From CAZDDB01 sp963843285 (lineage in GTDB: Bacteria > Acidobacteriota > HRBIN11 > JAKEFK01): DNA of 64,000 bases. The notes beneath the pieces are model-generated. The model saw nothing but the letters and a program-made list of their open reading frames with translations. It had not been told where the DNA came from and ran no database searches. The DNA is taken from assembly GCA_963843285.1 (NCBI GenBank), contig CAWJJO010000020.1, positions 1 to 64,000 of the forward strand, in the 5' to 3' direction. The stretch's first letter is position 1, and every line of letters starts with the position of its first letter. The position numbers and the translations under genes were made by a program. This document shows, piece by piece, positions 8,743-16,439 of the stretch.

Positions 8743-11160
8743 CTATCTATCTGTCTCTCCTAACACGATGTCGATGCTGCCTAGTATCGCTACAACATCG
8801 GCAACCAGATGCCCTTTGCACATATGTTCAAGTGGCGTCAGGTTGACGAAGCTGGGGCCGCGGACATGATACCGGTACGGATGGACATCCCCATCGCTCA
8901 CCACGTAATAACCGAGCTCCCCTTTTGGATTTTCCACGCGTCCGTAAGCTTCCCCGGCGGGAACGCGGATCTGCCATCCTTTTTTGCCGGCAAAAATATC
9001 GCCGCCGGGAATTTGTTCCAGGGCCTGTTTCAGGATCTTTGTCGATTCACGCATCTCATCGATACGCACCATATAGCGATCGTAAATATCACCGTTCTGA
9101 TAGACAACTACATTGAAATCAAAGCGATCATAAATCGAATATGGATGCGCGCGGCGTACATCATAATTGACGCCGCCGGCGCGAAGCACAGGCCCCGCGG
9201 CGCTGTATGCGATCGCATCCTCACCCTTCAGAACGCCGACTCCACGGCACCGGTTCACCAGGATCTCGTTCTTTGTGAGATAGGTATCTATCTCATCAAT
9301 TCCGCGCGGCAGCCGTTCCAGCACAAGCTTCTTTGCCAGAGGGATAAATTCTTCGGGAAGATCTTCGGCCACACCGCCGAAACGGAAATAATTGCACATC
9401 ATGCGCGAGCCGGAAGCCATTTCAAAAAGATCGAGAATCAGTTCGCGCTCTTCAATTGCATACAGTGCCGGCGTAAAAAATGCGCCGAGATCATTGAGCA
9501 AGAATCCGATGGCCCAGAAGTGGTTCACGATTCTGGTCAGCTCCGCCATGATCACGCGAATGTATTCTGCGCGTTCCGGCGGCTTGATTCCCATCAATTT
9601 TTCTACGGCCAGGGAGTATCCGAAATTGTTCCCCATCGAACAGATGTAATCGAGCCGGTCGGTAAACGGCATATTCATCAGATACGTATTTCGTTCGGCA
9701 ATTTTTTCGTGATTCCGATGCATGTAGCCCATCACAGGTTCCAGCCCGGCGACTTTTTCCCCTTCGAGAAGCAGCTTCATCCGGAACACGCCGTGAGTGC
9801 TGGGATGTTGTGGTCCCATATTGATGAGCATCTTGTCTTTGTCCAGCATCTCCGTAGTTACCGCGCCGATCGGTGTGCCGAGATCGTCGCCATAGGGTGT
9901 CCATTTGTCCGGGTCCCAACCTGCCGGATAGGAAACATTGCGGTGAAACGGCGCACGTTCTTCTGCGCGCACGTGATGGCCCTCGCGCCACCGGCTGGAA
10001 AAGATTTTGCCGGGTTCTTCGTAGTACGGCTCCAGATAATCCTTGCGCAGGGGATATCCTTCAAATCCTTCCCACAACAAAATTCGTTTCAGGCTTGGAT
10101 GTCCATCGAAACGAATCCCCATCATGTCGTAGACTTCGCGTTCTTGAAAGTTTGCGCCCGTCCAGATCGGAGTCAGCGAAGGCACACGAGGATCCTCTTT
10201 GCCCGTCCGAACTTTCACACCGAGCACCGGACCGCCTTTCATCGAGGCGAGATGATACACAACTTCATAGCAGTCTTCGTAATCGACAGAAGTGAGATTT
10301 GCCAGATAATCGTACGAGTGCTGATCCTTCAAGTGGCGAAAGACTTCTAATGAATTAGCGGCAGAGACGATCAGGCTTTCATTCTGGGCGGCGACAGCAA
10401 TTTCAGGATTCAATGCCGCATTGATCTTTGCGGCCAGTTCCTGGGTTGAAGTGAGCGTTTCTTTGATTTCACTTACCGGCGCCGATGCAATCCGCTTCGG
10501 CAGCTCTTTAAACGTGCGCGCATATTTTTCAGGGTTCTTGCATGCGTCACGAAGCTCATCCATCTGTCGCGGGTCCACCAGATCGGGACCAAGCTGAGGC
10601 ACGACTGCTTCGCCAGTCTTACTCTTGTCGTACCAGCGCGCGCTGCGAATCGATTCGCCGTCGATCTTTTTCTGCAGGGTGATCAAACCATCCAGAAGCG
10701 CCTGCGGTGTGGGCGGACAACCCGGTACGTACACATCTACGGCGAGAAACTCATCAATGCCGCTGACTACGTTGTATCCTTCTTTGAAAGGGCCGCCACC
10801 GGAAGAACAGGCGCCCATCGAAATCACATATTTAGGCTCCGGCATCTGATTGTACAGACGAACGATCATCGGGACCATGCGTTTGACGACAGTTCCGGAA
10901 ACGATCATCAAATCCGCCTGGCGGGGAGTTGCGCGAAACAGCTCGGCGCCAAAACGAGCGATATCAAAACGCGAGGCGGCAGTACAGATCATCTCGATCG
11001 CGCAACAGGCAAGGCCAAATTGAAGGGGCCAGATCGAGGAACGGCGTCCCCAGTTGACCACTTTGTCCAGCATATCGAGCAGTCCGCTCCAACTGGTAAC
11101 AGCGACATGCCGTCGCACTTCCTGCTCTAAAACTTGATCTTCGGTCATTTGCTGAGGCAT
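8743..11160 (-). CDS. nuoBCD: Fused NADH-quinone oxidoreductase subunits B, C and D
   Basis: One uninterrupted 805-residue frame holds three complex I subunits. Residues about 40-165 are NuoB, with the N2 cluster ligands C52, C53, C118 and C148. A linker (165-240) leads to NuoC (240-376; signature EREVYDMMGIRFDGHP and LRKDY). A second linker leads to NuoD from about 437 (NMGPQHPSTHGVFR; GYMHRNHEKIAE; the C-terminal HMCKGHLVADVVAILGSIDIVLGE). All three sit side by side in the connecting module between the flavin arm and membrane arm. C-D fusions are common in proteobacteria, B-C-D fusions are known but rarer. Subunits E, F, G and J-N are not in the window. It opens the operon and has a good promoter at 11184-11212. 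Confidence 0.95.
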   Translation of the reverse strand: MPQQMTEDQVLEQEVRRHVAVTSWSGLLDMLDKVVNWGRRSSIWPLQFGLACCAIEMICTAASRFDIARFGAELFRATPRQADLMIVSGTVVKRMVPMIVRLYNQMPEPKYVISMGACSSGGGPFKEGYNVVSGIDEFLAVDVYVPGCPPTPQALLDGLITLQKKIDGESIRSARWYDKSKTGEAVVPQLGPDLVDPRQMDELRDACKNPEKYARTFKELPKRIASAPVSEIKETLTSTQELAAKINAALNPEIAVAAQNESLIVSAANSLEVFRHLKDQHSYDYLANLTSVDYEDCYEVVYHLASMKGGPVLGVKVRTGKEDPRVPSLTPIWTGANFQEREVYDMMGIRFDGHPSLKRILLWEGFEGYPLRKDYLEPYYEEPGKIFSSRWREGHHVRAEERAPFHRNVSYPAGWDPDKWTPYGDDLGTPIGAVTTEMLDKDKMLINMGPQHPSTHGVFRMKLLLEGEKVAGLEPVMGYMHRNHEKIAERNTYLMNMPFTDRLDYICSMGNNFGYSLAVEKLMGIKPPERAEYIRVIMAELTRIVNHFWAIGFLLNDLGAFFTPALYAIEERELILDLFEMASGSRMMCNYFRFGGVAEDLPEEFIPLAKKLVLERLPRGIDEIDTYLTKNEILVNRCRGVGVLKGEDAIAYSAAGPVLRAGGVNYDVRRAHPYSIYDRFDFNVVVYQNGDIYDRYMVRIDEMRESTKILKQALEQIPGGDIFAGKKGWQIRVPAGEAYGRVENPKGELGYYVVSDGDVHPYRYHVRGPSFVNLTPLEHMCKGHLVADVVAILGSIDIVLGETDR

Positions 11161-11183
11161 GAAACGATCACACGGGAAGTATT

Positions 11184-11212
11184 ACTATAGACGAAAACAT
11201 TTAAGCTAACAA
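11184..11212 (-). promoter_or_regulatory. Sigma-70-type promoter of the nuo operon
   Basis: TTGTTA (11207-11212) and TATAGT (11184-11189) with a 17-base spacer, about 23 bases before the nuoBCD ATG. The -35 box lies over the last codons of the EAL gene. No strong ribosome site follows. Confidence 0.6.
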
Positions 11213-12484
11213 GAGTTCGGCTGGACGATGAAGCAGGTATCCTTGACCGTAAGAAATTCCAAGATCAATCAGCATATTCAGGTCCGATTCAGTCTCGATT
11301 CCTTCCGCAATTACAGACGCGGAAAGTCTCCAGGCCATGTCCCGGAGAGTGCGGACAATCTCCTGTTTGATGTAATCATTCGATATGCCGTGCACGATTT
11401 TCTCGCTGATCTTAATGTAGTCCGGCTTGAGATATGCAATGGATTCCAGCGAAGCGAAGCCGCTTCCGGCATCATCAACAGCTACGCGGAATCCACGGCT
11501 GCGGATCGAATCGAGGGCCAGCGCCACAACACGATAATCCGTAATCGCAACGCGTTCCGTTACTTCCAGCACCACGTTTTGCGTTGCCGGCCCTTCAAAC
11601 AGTGGGAGACGGAGATAACTTTCCTGCTCTAGAAGCGAAGGTTCCATGTTTACAAACAGCAGCTTCGATGTGGATTGTGATTCCAGAGCCGAAAGAATCT
11701 GTTTCTGACAGACATGCTCTAGATTCGCAAGCATGCTGCATCTCTGCGCCAGAGAGAACAAGATTTCCGCGGTTTCGAAAGCTGTTCCTTCCGGCCCTCT
11801 GGAGAGGGCTTCATGGCCGAGAACCTGATTGTGATCACCGAGGGCAAGTATCGGCTGAAACAGTGTGCGGATCTTTTCTAATCGCACGATCTCTTCCAGT
11901 TGCCTGATATCTTCTTGATCCGTTTCCACCTGACGGCTTAGGGCATTCTGAAATGCTCGATTCACGGTGCGCGCCAGGAGGCGTTCGAATCGCTGATTCG
12001 CGTTAAACTCCAGGATGGAGTAGCCGTGAAAGAGACGGCCGTAGGATTGTGCCGGTAAAATTTTCGCAAGATTCCTGTTGAGCATCTCTTCCGTTCGCGC
12101 GGAAACGATGGCAAGCTGCGATGCAGACAGAACGGGTTCACCCGGTACGGCTGAAACCACAAGAAGGAGGTTATCGCCGGGGACCCGGTGCATCGGAAAG
12201 AGTCTCAGAGGAGCAAATGCCATCGTAAGGGTTTCAATCCAGACGCAAAGCTCACCAAACAGAGAATCCATCCATTCCCAGCTGTGAATCTTTTCCAGAG
12301 TTTCCAGATGAGTTGTGTCGATAAAAATGATGCCGATCTTTCCGCATTGCGATGCAAGAGTCTGGATCGAATCCATGACCAGAGGCGCGGAGGGAAGTCC
12401 TGTAACCGAGTCATGAAACAGTGGATGAAATGACGAAATTGCGACCGGTCGCGAACCAGGCGGCAAATGCGTTGGTGTTTTCAT
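11201..12484 (-). CDS. c-di-GMP phosphodiesterase (EAL) with degenerate GGDEF
   Basis: 427 residues. The N-terminal part (about 20-150) has the outline of a GGDEF domain, but the active loop reads VPGDNLLLVV, so cyclase activity is unlikely. The EAL domain (200-427) is complete: EALSR (E225), FVNMEP, EVTER, DDAGSG, PDYIKIS and EGIET, all ligands needed to bind metal and hydrolyse c-di-GMP to pGpG. No membrane segment is seen. Its ATG overlaps the stop of the receiver gene (ATGA), so the receiver probably controls it in trans. A PilZ protein that could bind the same nucleotide lies at 48.8 kb. Confidence 0.88.
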   Translation of the reverse strand: MKTPTHLPPGSRPVAISSFHPLFHDSVTGLPSAPLVMDSIQTLASQCGKIGIIFIDTTHLETLEKIHSWEWMDSLFGELCVWIETLTMAFAPLRLFPMHRVPGDNLLLVVSAVPGEPVLSASQLAIVSARTEEMLNRNLAKILPAQSYGRLFHGYSILEFNANQRFERLLARTVNRAFQNALSRQVETDQEDIRQLEEIVRLEKIRTLFQPILALGDHNQVLGHEALSRGPEGTAFETAEILFSLAQRCSMLANLEHVCQKQILSALESQSTSKLLFVNMEPSLLEQESYLRLPLFEGPATQNVVLEVTERVAITDYRVVALALDSIRSRGFRVAVDDAGSGFASLESIAYLKPDYIKISEKIVHGISNDYIKQEIVRTLRDMAWRLSASVIAEGIETESDLNMLIDLGISYGQGYLLHRPAELLLA

Positions 12485-12852
12485 TGTCCGAGCAGTCTCA
12501 CCACTTTTTGGATCAGAGCTTGCGGCGCAAACGGCTTGGTCAAATAATCAGTAGCGCCCATCCGCCTCGCCTGGATCATATCCTGGATATCGCTGCGGGC
12601 AGTCAGCATCAAAACAGGGAGGTTTTGAAACTTCTCATTTGCGCGAATCATACGGCACGTCTGCATTCCATCCAGTTCGGGCATATTTACATCCAGAATT
12701 ACAAGCCGCGGATTGTGTATCTCCAGTTGTCTCAGGCCCTCAATTCCGTTGGTCGCCTGAATCGTGGTGAATCCCTCGGATTCCAAGTATTCAGTAATCA
12801 GAATCAGAATGTTCTGATCATCATCTACGATCAAAAGGGGGGCGCCGGACAT
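12481..12852 (-). CDS. Single-domain response regulator (CheY-like)
   Basis: 123 residues, a receiver domain and nothing else. The acidic pocket D10-D11-D12, the phospho-acceptor D54 in ILDVNMPELDG, T84 and K106 (TKPF) are in place. It is coupled to the EAL gene by a four-base overlap; together they form a two-gene signalling unit. No histidine kinase is adjacent; the nearest is at 52.6-54.4 kb. The start ATG lies only eight bases after a TATAAT box. Confidence 0.92.
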   Translation of the reverse strand: MSGAPLLIVDDDQNILILITEYLESEGFTTIQATNGIEGLRQLEIHNPRLVILDVNMPELDGMQTCRMIRANEKFQNLPVLMLTARSDIQDMIQARRMGATDYLTKPFAPQALIQKVVRLLGQ

Positions 12853-12860
12853 TCCACGGG

Positions 12861-12887
12861 ATTATAGCATAAGCAGCATGCGCTCAA
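12861..12887 (-). promoter_or_regulatory. Promoter of the receiver/EAL pair, close to the start codon
   Basis: TATAAT at 12861-12866 with TTGAGC at 12882-12887 (15-base spacer). Only CCCGTGGA separates the -10 box from the ATG at 12852, so the message would have almost no leader. Confidence 0.5.
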
Positions 12888-12932
12888 TGAACCACGGAGG
12901 CAGAGTCACGGAGAATTTGCCGGGGGAGCGCT

Positions 12933-13727
12933 CTACCGTCGCTGAAACGAGCGGGCGCCGCCGGACGGCGATCTTCCAGCAGAGGAGCGTACCATCGAGG
13001 TACGAGTGCCGGCGGACGGTGATCTCGTTACCGAGGGGCGCTGAATAGACGAACGCGAGTGAGATGTGTGCGAGGCGGATCTGCGGGTCTGAGGCGGACG
13101 TGCACGAAAACGCCAGTTTGGCTGGTTTAGATCCCCGAAACCGTGGCCATGTTGATGTGGAAAGTAGTACGAATCATAATATGGCGCATATGGCGCGTAG
13201 CCGGGATAGTAGCTGTCGTAGAGCGGAATTCCGTTGTCATACGGGGGCTCTTCAGGGTAATCTTCCTCATAATCATTCCGTTCGCCCTCATTCTCATCCT
13301 TCACAATCACGTAAACTTCGCGCGGGGGTTCTGGCGATTGATATTCTACCGGTGGTGCCTGTTTGGCTTCCGGCGACAATTCGGGACCGAGTCTGTTGCC
13401 CTTTTCATCCATATTTGTAACAACGCGATGCTGTTTCCCTTTCTGATCGGTTGTGTAGGCAACACGAAGATTCTCAGCGATGTAATCGCCTTTTGTTCCG
13501 GAAGTTTGAACCAGATACCCGATCACGCGATCGCTGACACCTTGCTCCTTTAGAAACAGGATGTCCTTAGAGGAGAGTGGTTTAGTCAGCTTGTCCTTTT
13601 GAATAATTTGAATCAGGAGGTCATCATTGGTCTTAAGTTTGGAGAGTCTGGCAATTTCTTCGACACTAATGGCATAAGAAGTAACTGCAAAGAAAAGAAG
13701 TAGAAGAGCCGCAAGTACGGGCTTCAT
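12933..13727 (-). CDS. Exported low-complexity protein of unknown function
   Basis: 264 residues from the ATG at 13727. A signal peptide (AALLLLFFAVTSYA) is followed by a helical region (ISVEEIARLSKLKTNDDLL) that resembles the small SHOCT/DUF-like hinge found in many exported proteins of soil bacteria, then an acidic, Pro-rich part with DYEEDYPEEPP, a Tyr/Pro/Gly-rich part (YYPGYAPYAPYYDSYY) and a basic Ser/Arg tail (SRSSIQRPSVTRSPSAGTR). The longer frame upstream to 13793 is rejected, because a clear promoter lies inside it. I do not recognise the family. The charge separation suggests an envelope or surface protein. Confidence 0.65.
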   Translation of the reverse strand: MKPVLAALLLLFFAVTSYAISVEEIARLSKLKTNDDLLIQIIQKDKLTKPLSSKDILFLKEQGVSDRVIGYLVQTSGTKGDYIAENLRVAYTTDQKGKQHRVVTNMDEKGNRLGPELSPEAKQAPPVEYQSPEPPREVYVIVKDENEGERNDYEEDYPEEPPYDNGIPLYDSYYPGYAPYAPYYDSYYFPHQHGHGFGDLNQPNWRFRARPPQTRRSASHTSHSRSSIQRPSVTRSPSAGTRTSMVRSSAGRSPSGGARSFQRR

Positions 13728-13734
13728 ATTTATC

Positions 13735-13763
13735 AGTATAATACTTCGGGTCGACGGGGGCAA
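13735..13763 (-). promoter_or_regulatory. Sigma-70-type promoter for a nearly leaderless message
   Basis: TTGCCC (13758-13763), 17-base spacer, TATACT (13735-13740). The -10 box ends seven bases before the ATG at 13727, which puts the expected transcript start on or next to the start codon. Confidence 0.6.
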
Positions 13764-13799
13764 CTTTCTGCTACAATGGCGGTTCACAATCAAAAACGG

Positions 13800-13877
13800 T
13801 TTGTAACGCCGGCATCTCGCCGGCCCAAAGGATTGTGCACCTACTAGCTCTGCCGGCGTGGACGCCGGCGCTACAAA
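13800..13877. repeat. GCCGGC inverted repeat
   Basis: Ends TTGTAACGCCGGC and GCCGGCGCTACAA face each other; each also holds a smaller GCCGGC hairpin (GCCGGCATCTCGCCGGC; GCCGGCGTGGACGCCGGC). It lies between two divergent genes, just before the MTA phosphorylase ribosome site. Confidence 0.8.
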
Positions 13878-13893
13878 ACGTTTAGGAGAGACT

Positions 13894-14757
13894 ATGGCTG
13901 AAGTAAAGATCGGAGTAATCGGAGGAAGCGGCCTTTATCAGATGAATGAGCTTGAGAATGTGGAAGAGGTTCGCATTCGTACACCATTTGGAGAACCTTC
14001 CGACCCTTACATTCTCGGAACTCTCGGCGGAGAGCCGATTGCATTTCTATCGAGACATGGAAAAGGGCACCGGATCCTCCCATCCGAGATCAATTACCGG
14101 GCGAATATCTACGGCTTTAAGCAGCTGGGTGTGGAGTGGCTGATTTCCATCAGCGCGGTCGGCAGCATGAAAGAACAGATCAGGCCGCTCGATATCGTGA
14201 TTCCGGACCAATTCTATGATCTGACAAAACATCGAATCAGCACGTTTTTCGGAAACGGGGTGGTGGGTCATATCGGGTTTGCAAACCCGATCTGCCCAAA
14301 TCTTGCAAAGCTTCTGGAAAAACGGAGCCGGGAGACCGGAATTACCACTCACATGGGTGGGACGTATTTGAATATGGAAGGACCCCAGTTTTCCACAAAG
14401 GCAGAATCTCGAATTCATCGCCAGTGGGGCGTGGATGTAATCGGAATGACGAATGCTCCGGAGGCCAAACTATCCAGGGAAGCGGAAATCTGTTACGCTG
14501 CGATGGCGCTTGTTTCGGACTATGATTGCTGGCACGAAACAGAAGAGATTGTAACCATCGAAGCAGTGATCCAGAATCTCATGAAGAACTCAAATAACGC
14601 CCGCGGCATTCTACGGGGAATCGTCAGCGACCTTCCGATTGGACGCGACTGCGAATGCGCCACCGCGCTCGCAACCGGGGTGATCACTCAACGACAGCAT
14701 ATCCCGGACAAAACTTACGAAGATTTGAAACTGATCATTGGAAAATACGTAAAATAA
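13894..14757 (+). CDS. mtnP: S-methyl-5'-thioadenosine phosphorylase
   Basis: 287 residues from the ATG at 13894, preceded by AGGAGAG; the frame upstream runs into a repeat and is not used. It splits methylthioadenosine into adenine and methylthioribose-1-phosphate, the first step of methionine salvage. The phosphate-binding GGSGLY, SRHGKGH, the substrate loop NMEGPQFSTKAESR and GMTNAPEAKLSREAEICYA are all present; SDYDCWH is typical of MTA rather than inosine phosphorylases. It is followed after nine bases by a PfkB-family kinase, a pairing seen in many genomes. Confidence 0.93.
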   Translation: MAEVKIGVIGGSGLYQMNELENVEEVRIRTPFGEPSDPYILGTLGGEPIAFLSRHGKGHRILPSEINYRANIYGFKQLGVEWLISISAVGSMKEQIRPLDIVIPDQFYDLTKHRISTFFGNGVVGHIGFANPICPNLAKLLEKRSRETGITTHMGGTYLNMEGPQFSTKAESRIHRQWGVDVIGMTNAPEAKLSREAEICYAAMALVSDYDCWHETEEIVTIEAVIQNLMKNSNNARGILRGIVSDLPIGRDCECATALATGVITQRQHIPDKTYEDLKLIIGKYVK

Positions 14758-14766
14758 GGAGCGGAC

Positions 14767-15696
14767 ATGAGCTCAATTCTTGTTATCGGTACGGTTGCAT
14801 TTGATTCAGTCAAGACGCCTTTCGGCGAAGCGCCGGAAGTACTGGGTGGATCTGCGACATTTTTTGCAATGGCAGCCAGGTTATTCACATCCGTCCGTCT
14901 CGTGGCGATCGTGGGGAAGGATTTCCCCTCTTACCATCTCAGGATGTTTGAAGAAAATGGAATCGATCTGCAGGGGCTTGTCCGTTCGGAGGGAGATACT
15001 TTTCGCTGGAAGGGCGAGTACGAAGAAAACATGAACGTCCGCCGCACGCTGGAAACTCATCTCAACGTGCTGGAAGACTTTCAGGCGGAAGTGCCGGAGT
15101 CGTACAAGAATACTCCTTATATATTCCTTGCGAATATCAATCCGGAGCTTCAATTGAAGGTGCTGGATCAGTTGAATCATCCGAAGCTGGTCTGCTGCGA
15201 CACCATGAATCTCTGGATCATCAACCAGCGCAAGGATCTGGAAGAAGTCTTGAAACGTGTTGATTTCTTTGTGATTTCAGAAGAAGAAGCTCAGATGCTG
15301 ACACAGGACCATAATATTGTGCGCGGCGCGCGCGAGATCCTGAAACTGGGTCACTTTTCGCTGATCATCAAGCGCGGCGGATACGGGGCAATCCTGTTCA
15401 CACAACAGAAGGAAGTATTCGCGATTCCGGCTTATCCGCTGGAGAATGTTGTCGATCCAACCGGCGCCGGAGATACATTTGCGGGAGGATTTACCGGGTA
15501 CCTTGCCTCACGGGACAAGCTCGACCTGCAAACGATCCAGCGCGCAATGGTGTTTGGAAACATTACAGCTTCCTTTTCAGTAGAAGGTTTCAGCGTGGAT
15601 AAGCTGACAGACCTCACGCGGGAGAAGGTGCGCCACCGGCTTGGCGATTTCTTGCGAATGACGCATCTGGGGCCGGTCATCGCAGATGTGGAATAA
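14767..15696 (+). CDS. PfkB-family sugar/nucleoside kinase
   Basis: 309 residues with the ribokinase fold. The first signature is the GGSATFFAMAARLF stretch near residue 27, the second the catalytic DPTGAGDTFAGGF near residue 230, whose aspartate is the base. AGGAG precedes the ATG. The link to MTA phosphorylase suggests a substrate from nucleoside or methylthioribose salvage, but the true substrate cannot be read. The last 11 bases overlap the next gene. Confidence 0.87.
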   Translation: MSSILVIGTVAFDSVKTPFGEAPEVLGGSATFFAMAARLFTSVRLVAIVGKDFPSYHLRMFEENGIDLQGLVRSEGDTFRWKGEYEENMNVRRTLETHLNVLEDFQAEVPESYKNTPYIFLANINPELQLKVLDQLNHPKLVCCDTMNLWIINQRKDLEEVLKRVDFFVISEEEAQMLTQDHNIVRGAREILKLGHFSLIIKRGGYGAILFTQQKEVFAIPAYPLENVVDPTGAGDTFAGGFTGYLASRDKLDLQTIQRAMVFGNITASFSVEGFSVDKLTDLTREKVRHRLGDFLRMTHLGPVIADVE

Positions 15697-16414
15697 AATC
15701 GTATCCACACCGATTGTCTACCCTTTCGTGCTGGCAGGTGTTCTCGTTTCTACCGCAGCCGGCTTCGCTTTGTCGAACAAATTCGCGCTTCCTCTGTTGA
15801 ACATTCTGTTTGCGTATCCGGTCCTGTATTCCTTATTGAAACTGGAGAGAAGAAAAGCCGCGTTTGGCGCGATGCTTTTCTGGGCATTCTGCCTCGGCGT
15901 TGTAACTGTGAATGCATGCGTTCAGTTTCCCGTGGCGGCGGAACGTTCGATCTTTCATGGCGCTGATTACGTTCGCGAACAGTTTCACTGGATCAAATCG
16001 GGAGAAGGAACGGAAGGAGATCCGCTGAAGTTTGTGCCGCAGCATTTGTTTCACTTTACAGCGTTCGTTGTCCTGGCTCTGTTGACTGCCGGAATTCTCT
16101 CGCTGTACATGGGCGCGATTCTCATGAACTACATGAGTTTTTACGTAGGAAGTGTAATCCTCGCATCGCACGATGCTGTAACTGCAGCGCTGATGGGATG
16201 GCATCCGTGGGCCGTGATTCGCGTTGCATCCTTTGTGATTCTCGGTGTGATTCTTGCTGAACCTGGTGTTTGCCGGTTGAGCGGACGCTACTACGAGTAC
16301 GAAGGAGCGCGTCCATATTTTTGGGCTGCTCTGACAGGAGTAGTTATCGATATAATTATGAAGGCGTTGCTCGCTCCCTGGTGGGGATTAGAGCTTCGAA
16401 AACTAATCTCATGA
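15686..16414 (+). CDS. Integral membrane protein of unknown function
   Basis: 242 residues with about six hydrophobic segments, beginning IVYPFVLAGVLVSTAAGF and ending IIMKALLAPWWG. No family signature is recognised. It overlaps the kinase gene by 11 bases, so it is made from the same message as mtnP and the kinase; a transporter or membrane anchor linked to salvage is possible but not shown. Confidence 0.72.
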   Translation: MWNKIVSTPIVYPFVLAGVLVSTAAGFALSNKFALPLLNILFAYPVLYSLLKLERRKAAFGAMLFWAFCLGVVTVNACVQFPVAAERSIFHGADYVREQFHWIKSGEGTEGDPLKFVPQHLFHFTAFVVLALLTAGILSLYMGAILMNYMSFYVGSVILASHDAVTAALMGWHPWAVIRVASFVILGVILAEPGVCRLSGRYYEYEGARPYFWAALTGVVIDIIMKALLAPWWGLELRKLIS

Positions 16415-16439
16415 CTCCTCAATCAAAAATGGAATCTAT

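Noticed and set aside
8809..10350. 513-codon open frame on the plus strand
   Set aside because: It lies wholly antisense to nuoBCD, whose three domains are all intact; the frame is a codon-bias shadow with no family marks.
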